Below, piece by piece: positions 57,234 through 64,000 of a stretch of DNA of 64,000 nucleotides. The translations under genes were made by a program, and so were the position numbers. This DNA comes from Rhodanobacter sp. 67-28 (GTDB taxonomy: Bacteria; Pseudomonadota; Gammaproteobacteria; Xanthomonadales; Rhodanobacteraceae). Position 1 is the first letter of the stretch. Every line of letters starts with the position of its first letter. The stretch covers positions 1-64,000 of the forward strand of contig MKTU01000021.1 of the NCBI GenBank assembly GCA_001898415.1, in the 5' to 3' direction. The notes below the pieces were generated by a model. It did not search any database. It was not told the DNA's origin and saw only the letters and a program-made list of their open reading frames with translations.

Positions 57234-58017
57234 CCATTGCCTCCTTCCGATGGGGCCTTTGTCCCGATGTGTGTGTTGCGTGTCCCGCGATAACTACTAT
57301 CTATCCTAGCGAGCGACATGGCTCGCTAAAAGGGGAAAACTGCACCTTCCCGCGTCTTTGCTTGACGATTGGGGCTCTACCGTGGGCCCGGGATGACGGG
57401 CCGCCCGAGAAAAATGGCGCGTAGTTACCTTTCAGCGAACAACATCGAAAGATGCCATAAATCGTTGTTTTGCGTGCGTCGCTGACAGCGCCTGCATGCG
57501 TCGAAATCCGAAAGGTGCAGATTCCATCGGTCGTCAGCGCATGCCGTCACGCTGCGCGTAGCGCGAGTAGCGAATCCAAGGGTGCAGATTCGGCAACGAA
57601 CCCGTAGCGGAGGTTAGCGGGCCACATGAATCTGCACCTTTGAAATCGCGCGAGTCTACGCGGTACTCGCCGTTACTCCGCCTCGCGGCCGTCCGAATCT
57701 GCACCCACTAACGCGCGAACGGCACGCAATGCACCGCGACGATTGCTAATGCCTCCCCGCATTGCGAATGCGCGGGCAGCGTGAGCGCCGTCCGGTACTC
57801 ATTCACGCCGAATTCGGGGTGCCTCGCCAAAAGAGGGGAGGGTGTTCGCCCGCGGCGCGCTGGCGCTGCGGGCGGGCCTCGGCCACGGCGGTACGGCGCA
57901 GCTGCAAAAGACGCGGTTTGATCGGCCATCGACCTTGTGGCAGAGTCTCACGCGAAAGACTGATCCGTAGGACACGGGTCGAATTACGGAAAGCAACCAA
58001 CGCCATGGAGACTAGGC
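57234..58017. other. Non-coding, repeat-rich control region (candidate oriT and parC)
   Basis: No credible gene lies between the mobI-like gene and the ParM-like gene. The region contains hairpins TAGCGAGC-N6-GCTCGCTA (57307-57328), GGCCCG-N6-CGGGCC (near 57385-57402), AACAAC...GTTGTT (57438-57469, with CATC-GAAA-GATG inside), and CCCGCATT-GCG-AATGCGCGGG (57757-57777), and the four 11-bp repeats described separately. Its place between a relaxosome gene and a partition gene makes it the best site for oriT and/or a centromere. Confidence 0.6.
57511..57706. repeat. Four 11-bp repeats (GGTGCAGATTC) in two opposed pairs, 67 bp apart
   Basis: GGTGCAGATTC occurs at 57514-57524 and 57581-57591 on the plus strand, and as its reverse complement at 57628-57638 and 57695-57705. 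Starts are 67 bp apart in each pair. The first and third copies extend to AAAGGTGCAGATTC, the second and fourth to GGGTGCAGATTCGG. A partial copy, CTGCACCTT, is at 57340-57348. Ordered DNA-binding sites of this size upstream of a parM-type gene fit a parC centromere, as in plasmid R1 (11-bp repeats), but iterons or oriT sites are also possible. Confidence 0.7.
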
Positions 58018-59082
58018 ATGAACACCAAGCTGCTGTCTGCAGCCGCGATCGACGTCGGCTACGGCAATTTGAAGGTCATGGCCGCCCAGCTGGGTGGTGA
58101 CGTCGATACCGCCGATTCGCTGCTCTTGCCGATCGGCGCCGCTCCCATCGAACAAGCTCCTCGCCTCGCGAATGGTGCGCCCCAACTCCACGGCGGCGAA
58201 GAGGTGCTCCTGCCCGACGGCCGTCGCTGGGTCGGCGGGATCGATCCGACGTTCCTGTCGGGTTTTGCCCGCCAGACCCACGATGACTATCCGTCCACGG
58301 ATGAGTACCTGGCTCTTTATCTCGCTGGCCTGGCAAAACTTGAAGCCCTCGGCCACCGCACGATCGACGTGCTGGTCACCGGCGTTCCGTGCTCGCAGTT
58401 CGTTGGCCCGCGTCGCCAGGAATTGAAGGACACCATCAGCCGCCGCTTCAGGGGTGTGCACCAGCTCGGCGGCAATCGCACGGTCGAGGTGCGCAACGCG
58501 TTCGTTGTTGCACAACCTATGGGTTGCTATACGGGCTTCCTGCGCGAGCATCCGATTCAACTGAAGCCCGGCGAGCGCGACACCCGGACGGTGCTGGTGA
58601 TAGACCCCGGGTTCTACTCGGTGGACTGGGTGCTGATGCAGAGCGGGGCGATGCGCGAGGGCAGCGCTGGCTCCAGCCACATGGCGACTTCCACAATCCT
58701 CGAAGCCGCCGCCCAGGCAATCTCCTCCGCCCACGGTGGCGTACCGCTTTCGGTGGCCAAGCTCGATGGTTCGTTCCGAAACGGCGACGAGATCCTGCGG
58801 CTGGGGGCCCTGACGGTTCAGTTCCGCGGCTTCATTGAGGCGGCCGCGGCGGAGAAGGCCCGCGTCGCCATGTCGAAGATCGCGTCCGCAATGCGACTCT
58901 CCGAAGACGTCGTGGATTACGTGCTCCTCTGTGGCGGCGCGGCTCTGCTGTTCCAGTCGGCTGCCAAAAAGGCCTTCCCAGCATCCGAGGTTCTGATCAG
59001 TCCGAACCCGGTCATGGCCAACGTGCGAGGCTACTTGGGCATGGCGCTCCGGTATCCCCAGGTACAGCGGAAGGCCGGCTGA
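58018..59082 (+). CDS. parM: ParM/StbA-like actin-family segregation ATPase
   Basis: Protein of 354 aa of the actin/Hsp70 superfamily. Phosphate 1 loop is AAAIDVGYGNLKVMAAQ, phosphate 2 is TVLVIDPGFYSVDWVLM (D-P-G), and the adenosine loop is DYVLLCGGAALLFQSAAKKA. These match the plasmid segregation proteins of the ParM/StbA/Alp type, which form filaments to push plasmid copies apart. GGAG lies before the ATG at 58018. The 108-aa gene follows 1 bp after its stop, as parR follows parM. The repeats upstream would be the centromere. Confidence 0.82.
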   Translation: MNTKLLSAAAIDVGYGNLKVMAAQLGGDVDTADSLLLPIGAAPIEQAPRLANGAPQLHGGEEVLLPDGRRWVGGIDPTFLSGFARQTHDDYPSTDEYLALYLAGLAKLEALGHRTIDVLVTGVPCSQFVGPRRQELKDTISRRFRGVHQLGGNRTVEVRNAFVVAQPMGCYTGFLREHPIQLKPGERDTRTVLVIDPGFYSVDWVLMQSGAMREGSAGSSHMATSTILEAAAQAISSAHGGVPLSVAKLDGSFRNGDEILRLGALTVQFRGFIEAAAAEKARVAMSKIASAMRLSEDVVDYVLLCGGAALLFQSAAKKAFPASEVLISPNPVMANVRGYLGMALRYPQVQRKAG

Positions 59083-59083
59083 C

Positions 59084-59410
59084 ATGCCTTCCCCGCTCCG
59101 GTTGATCCTGAAGTGGAAGCTGCCTCAGGACAATCCCTTGCTCGAAGATCTGAAGCGCTTTCGCGCGAGGTCGCGGGGCAGGCGTATGCGCTACCTCGCA
59201 CGTCTCGGCCAGCACGCTGAATCGATGGGCATGTCGCTGGAGGGACAGTCGGCGAACGGAGAACTGCGATTGCCGACTGCCTTCGCCGGTCAACTCTTCG
59301 CCGCCTCGCCGGTCGCGCTACCGTTGGCGGTATCCGATGAATCACCGGCATTGGCGCCTTATGACTCCGCGAGTGTGGACGCTCTGGTTGCCGAATTTTT
59401 GACGCCGTAG
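59084..59410 (+). CDS. Small basic protein, likely ParR/StbB-type partner
   Basis: Protein of 108 aa placed directly after the parM-like stop. The first 50 residues are basic and helical (LEDLKRFRARSRGRRMRYLA followed by RLGQHAESMG), fit for DNA binding; the end is acidic and Ala/Pro-rich (DSASVDALVAEFLTP) and could contact the filament. This is the build and position of ParR-like adaptors, which bind the centromere repeats and the actin-like filament. No sequence signature beyond that is recognised. Confidence 0.58.
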   Translation: MPSPLRLILKWKLPQDNPLLEDLKRFRARSRGRRMRYLARLGQHAESMGMSLEGQSANGELRLPTAFAGQLFAASPVALPLAVSDESPALAPYDSASVDALVAEFLTP

Positions 59411-59457
59411 CCGGTCGTGATCGTTGACCGGCGGCGGAGCCGTGACTTACGCTCCGC
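59411..59457 (+). terminator. Two consecutive hairpins after the par genes
   Basis: CCGGTC-N9-GACCGG (59411-59431) is followed by GCGGAGC-N10-GCTCCGC (59434-59457). They begin one base after the stop of the ParR-like gene. No T-run follows, so they may be a terminator, an attenuator or a binding site before the regulator genes. Confidence 0.4.
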
Positions 59458-59521
59458 AGTTGTCAAGTGACGCGAATTAACGCCTCAGTGGCACCGAGGC
59501 AGGGGTGGAGGGATACACCGC

Positions 59522-60100
59522 ATGCACCTGAAGGCAGACCTCAACGAGCTTGGCGCGCGATACCTCAATCTGGTGGTACGCGTGATCCAGGAGTGCCCTA
59601 CTGTCTCATTGGACGTGTTCGGTATCCGCAATCAGCAGATGGTCTACCTATTCGGACGCCTCTCCGACATTCAACGCGAACGCGTACTTGAGCATACCCA
59701 CGCTATCTTCGGCGACGGGTGCGAGACGGCACTGCGTGATGCGCTCGCGCAACCGCTGGATGAGGCCACAGTCGGAAACTGCGGATTGCCCCAAGCGTTC
59801 CTTGCGGAGGCCAGCGAGCTGCAGTTCGACATGCTGGCATGCCTGCGCGAAGAAGCCCGCCGTGACTCCGCCAATGCAGGTGTGGTCTTCGGCATCCGGG
59901 ACATGCAGATCATCGAAGCCGTGCGCGACTGTACGACGTCGCGTTTGCACCGAATGTCCGCATCCAACCTCTTCCTGCGGATGACCCCGGCACCATCGTT
60001 CTATCTGCTTGTGCAGATGGTCGTTGCTGATACCAACAACCCCTCACGCCTCGGCATAGCTGGATTGGGGGTTCTCGCCTATGCAGGTGCGACGCCATGA
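59522..60100 (+). CDS. FlhD-like regulator with two FlhD-like halves
   Basis: Protein of 192 aa. The first half (LNELGARYLNLVVRVIQECP, then VFGIRNQQMVYLFGRLSDIQ) follows the FlhD pattern (INLSYLLLAQRLI ... LGINEEMATTLAALTLPQM). The second half repeats the pattern (ELQFDMLACLREEARRDSAN, VFGIRDMQIIEAVRDCTTSR), so the protein looks like an internal duplication of FlhD. FlhD-like proteins pair with FlhC-like proteins as transcription activators; SetC/SetD of SXT and AcaC/AcaD of IncA/C switch on conjugation genes. It overlaps the FlhC-like gene by 4 bp and stands just before traF. Confidence 0.65.
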   Translation: MHLKADLNELGARYLNLVVRVIQECPTVSLDVFGIRNQQMVYLFGRLSDIQRERVLEHTHAIFGDGCETALRDALAQPLDEATVGNCGLPQAFLAEASELQFDMLACLREEARRDSANAGVVFGIRDMQIIEAVRDCTTSRLHRMSASNLFLRMTPAPSFYLLVQMVVADTNNPSRLGIAGLGVLAYAGATP

Positions 60101-60798
60101 CACATCGCTTGGTTGGAAAGGCCTTTGATGGATCCCTGCAGCTGCAGGTGCTGTTCACCAAGGCGATGATTGGAAAAGAGCACGACTCAGTCATGGCGCA
60201 GGCCCAGGGCCTGGTCTCTATCGACTTGTCTCCCATGCAGATCACGTACCTGACCGGGATCCCCAGCGGCAACGTCCACAAGCTATTCAAGGCCAACGGC
60301 CGGAGTTGCCGCGTCGGTCGGCGGAAAACGTCGCTCGAGGGGCTCTTCAACAGCATCGAGCTTCACCTAGTCAGCTCCGTGTTCGCCGTTACGATCGAGC
60401 GCCTCATGCGGCTCGTCCCCGCGCCTCAGCTAATGTCGCACCACATTCTCTCCGCTGTTCGCACGATACGTGCGCATGCGCCAAAGCAGGCCGACAAAGT
60501 GGATTGGGAGCGGTTGGTCGAAGCGGTCATGGCTGTGCAGACCGGCGCTTTGCGTCTCACCACCTGTAGCGTCTGCAATACGCGACACCTCGAATCGACG
60601 GGCGAGCGCGCTGAACGCCGGTGCCCAGTGTGTCGGCTCACGGAATGCGTGACGGACGTGGTTAAGCCGAGCGCCCGCACGAGCGTTCTTGGCCAACCCT
60701 GCTTCACTCCTGAGTCGAGTTCGCCTGTCCCCCGCCGCGTAGGTGGTATGCACGAAAGGCGCATGCGTCTTCGTGCCGCTGTAGGCCCGACCGACTGA
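60097..60798 (+). CDS. FlhC-like transcriptional activator of transfer genes
   Basis: Protein of 233 aa. The N-terminal helical region (MAQAQGLVSIDLSPMQITYL followed by TGIPSGNVHKLFKANG) parallels the HTH-like part of FlhC ([21 protein letters not shown]). The zinc-binding site follows as TTCSVCNTRHL ... RRCPVCRLTE, the C-x-x-C pair of FlhC. About 35 extra residues lie at the C-terminus. With the FlhD-like protein it should form an activator of the nearby tra genes, in the manner of SetCD/AcaCD. Its start overlaps the stop of the FlhD-like gene (ATGA). Confidence 0.72.
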   Translation: MTHRLVGKAFDGSLQLQVLFTKAMIGKEHDSVMAQAQGLVSIDLSPMQITYLTGIPSGNVHKLFKANGRSCRVGRRKTSLEGLFNSIELHLVSSVFAVTIERLMRLVPAPQLMSHHILSAVRTIRAHAPKQADKVDWERLVEAVMAVQTGALRLTTCSVCNTRHLESTGERAERRCPVCRLTECVTDVVKPSARTSVLGQPCFTPESSSPVPRRVGGMHERRMRLRAAVGPTD

Positions 60799-60904
60799 GT
60801 CTGCGCCGCCCGGGTCGCGCCGCGAATTAGCTGCACGCCCCCCCCCGAAACTCCCTCAGAAACAGCCTTGTTTCGTTGTTCAGCCGCCGGCCGGCTTCCG
60901 TAGC

Positions 60905-61963
60905 ATGCCCAGCATGCTCACTAAACTCGCCCTCGCCATCTCTCTTGCGACCGCGTGTTTCTGTGTTTCCGCTCAATCGGTGACGCAGGATGCGCCCGCC
61001 CCGACGGCCAACGCCGTTCCCACCAAAGCATCGACCGCGAAGGGCCAGCATGGCTGGTTCTGGTACGACGATCCCGCTGAGCACGAGACCACACCGCCAC
61101 CACCACCGCCGCCGCCGGTGGGCAGCGCGTCGGCAGAGCCCACCGCCAATCAGCCTGAAATAGGCTCGGTCGCATGGATTGCCGCGAACATCGACAAGAT
61201 CCGGGACCGGGCGATCGACAATCCGACGAAGGACAACATCGAGCTGTTTGCCTATGTCCAGAAACTGATGATGGACAAGTCCGAAGTGTTCGCGAATGCG
61301 TACATCACGGATGTGGCCGCCAACCCGGCGCTGGATGAGACGTCTCGCCATCCAGTGTCAGGCTACGCCAACTTCACGGTCAACGAAGCGATCAACAGGA
61401 ATCGCGACGCGGCGCTCTCGAAGATATCGAAGGGCACGGCCATCTGGTACTTCTTCAAGAGCGACTGCCCGTACTGCCAGCGCCAGTCCGGCCTTCTCCA
61501 GAAGATGGCCGCGAAGTACGGCTTCGACGTCCTCCCGATCTCCCTTGACGATCTCCCGCAGATCAACGGCGACTTTCCCGACTGGGTACCCGACCAGGGG
61601 CAGGGTCGAGCTCTCGGTGTGACAGCAACCCCGACGATGTACCTGGTTCACCCGGAGACGAAGCAGGTCGTCTTCCTGGAGTCCGGGCTGCGCGCGTTGC
61701 CCGAGCTAGAGACGCGGGTCATGGAGGTCGCCAAGGCGAACACATGGCTGACCGACCAAGAGTACGAGAAGGCCATGTTAGGCCTCCCGCAGAAATTTCT
61801 GACCACGACCTTCAAGCCAGCGACTGTGAAGGATCCCAACAACAGTGCCGAGGTTCTCGCTGCCTTGCGGGCGGCTGGCATGCACAGCGTTCAGAACGCT
61901 GACATGGGCACGCTCGATGACTCGGCGAAGGCACCGTCGACGCCATGGATGGGCAAACCCTGA
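60905..61963 (+). CDS. traF: Conjugal pilus assembly protein TraF (thioredoxin-like)
   Basis: Periplasmic protein of 352 aa with a signal peptide (KLALAISLATACFCVSAQS), a Pro-rich linker (TTPPPPPPPPVG) and a thioredoxin-like domain with the active-site motif YFFKSDCPYCQRQSGLL and cis-Pro region GVTATPTMYLVHPE. TraF works with TraH and other F-type proteins to assemble the pilus and form disulfides. Start at 60905 or three codons later at 60914. A run of nine C (60838-60846) and GAAA lie 60-70 bp upstream, possibly part of the promoter region controlled by the FlhDC-like proteins. Confidence 0.92.
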   Translation: MPSMLTKLALAISLATACFCVSAQSVTQDAPAPTANAVPTKASTAKGQHGWFWYDDPAEHETTPPPPPPPPVGSASAEPTANQPEIGSVAWIAANIDKIRDRAIDNPTKDNIELFAYVQKLMMDKSEVFANAYITDVAANPALDETSRHPVSGYANFTVNEAINRNRDAALSKISKGTAIWYFFKSDCPYCQRQSGLLQKMAAKYGFDVLPISLDDLPQINGDFPDWVPDQGQGRALGVTATPTMYLVHPETKQVVFLESGLRALPELETRVMEVAKANTWLTDQEYEKAMLGLPQKFLTTTFKPATVKDPNNSAEVLAALRAAGMHSVQNADMGTLDDSAKAPSTPWMGKP

Positions 61964-61971
61964 GGACAGCC

Positions 61972-63477
61972 ATGAAGACTCTACGACTACTCCTTCTTCT
62001 GATCCTCTTGACGTTCGCCGGTGGCGCGTTCGGTCAGAGTAGCGGCGTTTCGGCCCAGTCGCGCGGCCTGTTCAAGGACGTCATGACGAACACGACGAAC
62101 CCTTCGATCACGAACGGGGCACGCCGCGGCGTGATTTACGGCGGCGACTTCCAGATGCGCAACAAGCTCATGAACGTGAACCTGGTCGCGTTCGAGCCAC
62201 CACACATCTCGGCCGGTTGCGGCGGCATCGACGCCTTCATGGGCTCTTTCAGCTTCATCAGCAAGGCGCAGTTGGTCGCCGCTCTCCGATCCATCGTGTC
62301 CGCGGCTGTCGCCTATGCCTTCAAGCTGGCTCTTACGAGCATGTGCCCGCAGTGCGAGAAGATCATGGCCGAAATGCAGGCGAAGATGGACTCCCTCAAC
62401 GCCGGCAACATCAATTCCTGCCAGATCGCGCAGTCGCTGATGAATATGGGTGGCGACGACAGCATCGCATCAAACATCAGCCAGGGTTCGCACATCGTTG
62501 GATCTGAGCTTGGATTGGTCGACGACTCCGAAGCCGGTCAGCAGCAAGGCGGCTCGCAGACCCCCGATTCGGCATTGAAGTCAGGCGATCCCGCCGTCGC
62601 CAAGTTATTGCAGGGCGGCAACATCGTCTGGCGGGCACTCGTGGCGCAGAACACGTCGACATGGGCCACCAACTCGGCGAACTCGAGTCTCCTCGATGGC
62701 AACTCCCTGATGGAGGACATCCAGTCGCTGACTGGAACGATCATCATCTGTACGTCCGACGACACCACCTGCGGAGCCGGTGCCCCGACGGGCGGAGCGG
62801 TCGGTGCGACCGGCGAACTGGTGACCCACGTCTGGCAGCCGTCGATGGACATTACGGATCTCGTCGAGGGCTCGACCAGCGGCAAAAGCGTGGCCCGGCT
62901 GACTTGCACAGGCACTGATCCTCACGGCGATCAGGGGTGTACGACGATCACCCGCGCGGTGGATGCGAACTTTATTGGTCTCAAGGAGGAGATCGTGACG
63001 GTCATGCTCGGAACCTCGGACGCACACGCCGCCGGGATGCCTACCGATCCCGGCCTCGGTTCCCAGAACGGCATGATCAATGACATCTCCGCTGGTAATG
63101 CACCGACGACGAGCGAACTGGCGCTGCTGCAGTACGGCGGCGCGGATATCCAGATGGCGGTGAAGCTCGCGATCCATTCGCCGGAAGCGGCGGAAGACTT
63201 CGTCATGCAGTTCGCGGATCAGATGGCGGCGGACATGGCGTTCCACATTATCCGAGCGGATCTCGACACCGGCCTGACTGCCGTGAACCAGCAATTGAAG
63301 GACAACATCGACAAGACGCCCATCCGAAAGATGATCAATCAGGCGATGGAGCGCAACCTCGCACTTGCGGCGAAGTACCAGCGCGACGGGTCGTCGAAGA
63401 ACGGAGCGCTGCAGTATTACAAGCAGATCAGTGAAGAAATCAACCAGCCGTTCCGGCCCCAGACGCCGACGAACTGA
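61972..63477 (+). CDS. traH: Conjugal pilus assembly protein TraH
   Basis: Protein of 501 aa from the ATG at 61972 (AGGA upstream). Signal peptide LRLLLLLILLTFAGGAFGQ. The TraH signature is very clear: GVIYGGDFQMRNKLMNVNL, PPHISAGCGGIDAFMGSFSF, KLALTSMCPQCEKIMAEMQA and NINSCQIAQSLMNMGG, with the conserved Cys. The C-terminal third is helical (NQAMERNLALAAKYQRDGS). TraH is periplasmic and needed for F-pilus assembly and mating-pair formation. It follows traF by 8 bp. Confidence 0.95.
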   Translation: MKTLRLLLLLILLTFAGGAFGQSSGVSAQSRGLFKDVMTNTTNPSITNGARRGVIYGGDFQMRNKLMNVNLVAFEPPHISAGCGGIDAFMGSFSFISKAQLVAALRSIVSAAVAYAFKLALTSMCPQCEKIMAEMQAKMDSLNAGNINSCQIAQSLMNMGGDDSIASNISQGSHIVGSELGLVDDSEAGQQQGGSQTPDSALKSGDPAVAKLLQGGNIVWRALVAQNTSTWATNSANSSLLDGNSLMEDIQSLTGTIIICTSDDTTCGAGAPTGGAVGATGELVTHVWQPSMDITDLVEGSTSGKSVARLTCTGTDPHGDQGCTTITRAVDANFIGLKEEIVTVMLGTSDAHAAGMPTDPGLGSQNGMINDISAGNAPTTSELALLQYGGADIQMAVKLAIHSPEAAEDFVMQFADQMAADMAFHIIRADLDTGLTAVNQQLKDNIDKTPIRKMINQAMERNLALAAKYQRDGSSKNGALQYYKQISEEINQPFRPQTPTN

Positions 63478-63508
63478 GCCTTGATCCCACCTGTCAGGAA
63501 GACGCCTC

Positions 63509-64000
63509 GTGCCAACTAACCTCTTTGCCAATACCGGGCAGACGTTCGAGATCTACTCGATCGGCGACGGACTGTACATGAAGCACGTCCTCGACGGCGT
63601 AGCCATGCTCAGCAATGCGGGCGTGCTCTTGCAGCTTGGTTGCTTGGGTCTGGTGCTTGGCTTACTACTGATCGGGTTCAAGGCAGTCGCTTCGGGCCTC
63701 GAACGAATGGAATTCAGTTGGTTGTTCCTGTCGTTCATCGTTTTCGTGATCATGTTCGGGATGCGTTGCAATGTCGTCATCTACGACATGGGGGGCGCAC
63801 CTGGCACTGTGCTCAATGGCGCCTACAAGGTGAACAATGTTCCCTTTGGCATGGCCTTCGCGGGGCATGTGATAAGTTCGCTTGGCCTTGATCTCACCGA
63901 GGACATGGAGCAGGCGTACGGGCTGCCCTCGGTCAGCAGCGCGGATGGAACCGGTGGTTTTGGTCGAACGCTCGAGTGGATCAACGAAGTTCGCTCGTGG
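63509..64000 (+). CDS. traG: Mating-pair stabilisation protein TraG, N-terminus only
   Basis: A GTG at 63509, preceded by AGGAAG, opens a frame to the window end (164 residues). The start (GQTFEIYSIGDGLYMKHVLD) matches the beginning of F-type TraG. Membrane segments follow (LQLGCLGLVLGLLLIGFKAV and WLFLSFIVFVIMFGM), as expected for its N-terminal membrane domain. The order traF-traH-traG is that of the SXT/IncA-C type transfer region. TraG stabilises mating pairs and takes part in entry exclusion. Confidence 0.88.
   Translation, partial: MPTNLFANTGQTFEIYSIGDGLYMKHVLDGVAMLSNAGVLLQLGCLGLVLGLLLIGFKAVASGLERMEFSWLFLSFIVFVIMFGMRCNVVIYDMGGAPGTVLNGAYKVNNVPFGMAFAGHVISSLGLDLTEDMEQAYGLPSVSSADGTGGFGRTLEWINEVRSW

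Noticed and set aside
57234-58017. CRISPR array in the repeat region
   Set aside because: Only four 11-bp repeats in opposite orientations; no 24-40 bp direct repeats with regular spacers and no cas genes.
58012-59085. Minus-strand frame of 357 aa opposite the ParM-like gene
   Set aside because: Shadow; the plus-strand protein has the three actin-family nucleotide loops.
62605-63531. Minus-strand frame of 308 aa opposite traH
   Set aside because: Shadow of traH, whose signature sequences are unmistakable.

Overview
The window reads as part of a large conjugative plasmid or integrative conjugative element of a high-G+C gammaproteobacterium. A xanthomonad or relative (Xanthomonas, Stenotrophomonas, Rhodanobacter, Luteibacter) fits best: the copper genes stand in the copL-copA-copB order known from Xanthomonas, and the transfer genes are of the F/SXT/IncA-C kind (mobI, traF, traH, traG, with an FlhD/FlhC-like activator pair). 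All names were assigned by reading protein motifs; no database search was run.

Layout. (1) 1-12.37 kb is a mobile island, lower in G+C than the rest by eye. It holds copper resistance genes (copB cut by the window edge, copA, a copL-like gene, a Met-rich periplasmic protein), an ADP-ribosylglycohydrolase/tyrosine-phosphatase fusion with a divergent unknown gene, and a four-gene recombinase module (three tyrosine recombinases and a small HTH/coiled-coil protein) resembling Tn554 tnpABC and the recombinase trios. Its right end lies near 12.37 kb. There it interrupts the backbone gene for a PP-loop ATPase exactly inside the SGGxDS motif. (2) 12.4-57.2 kb is about 45 kb of backbone, almost all on the minus strand and often joined by ATGA or GTGA overlaps. 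From right to left in transcription order it holds a MobI-like protein, an S49 peptidase, PD-(D/E)XK-like proteins, a STAND-like ATPase, many plasmid-type unknown proteins, DUF262 and HAD proteins, a SNF2/SWIM helicase, an orphan DNA methyltransferase, TIM-barrel proteins, a DUF2786 protein, a zinc finger/HerA/multi-HTH operon, an AAA ATPase, an SPFH protein with small membrane proteins, and a DpdA-family 7-deazaguanine transglycosylase. (3) 57.2-58.0 kb is non-coding and rich in repeats: four 11-bp repeats in two opposed pairs, each pair spaced 67 bp, plus several hairpins. It is the best candidate for a centromere (parC) and/or oriT. (4) 58.0-64 kb, plus strand, holds a ParM-like actin and its small partner, the FlhD-like (internally duplicated) and FlhC-like regulators, then traF, traH and the start of traG.

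How it fits together. ParM, its partner and the repeats would handle segregation. MobI and oriT would start transfer, FlhDC-like proteins would switch on the tra genes, and TraF/H/G build and stabilise the F-type pilus and mating pair. The minus-strand backbone looks like an accessory and maintenance region with DNA-modification and DNA-processing functions. The copper island is a later arrival. No rRNA, tRNA or CRISPR array was seen. Most of the small backbone genes have no function I can name.
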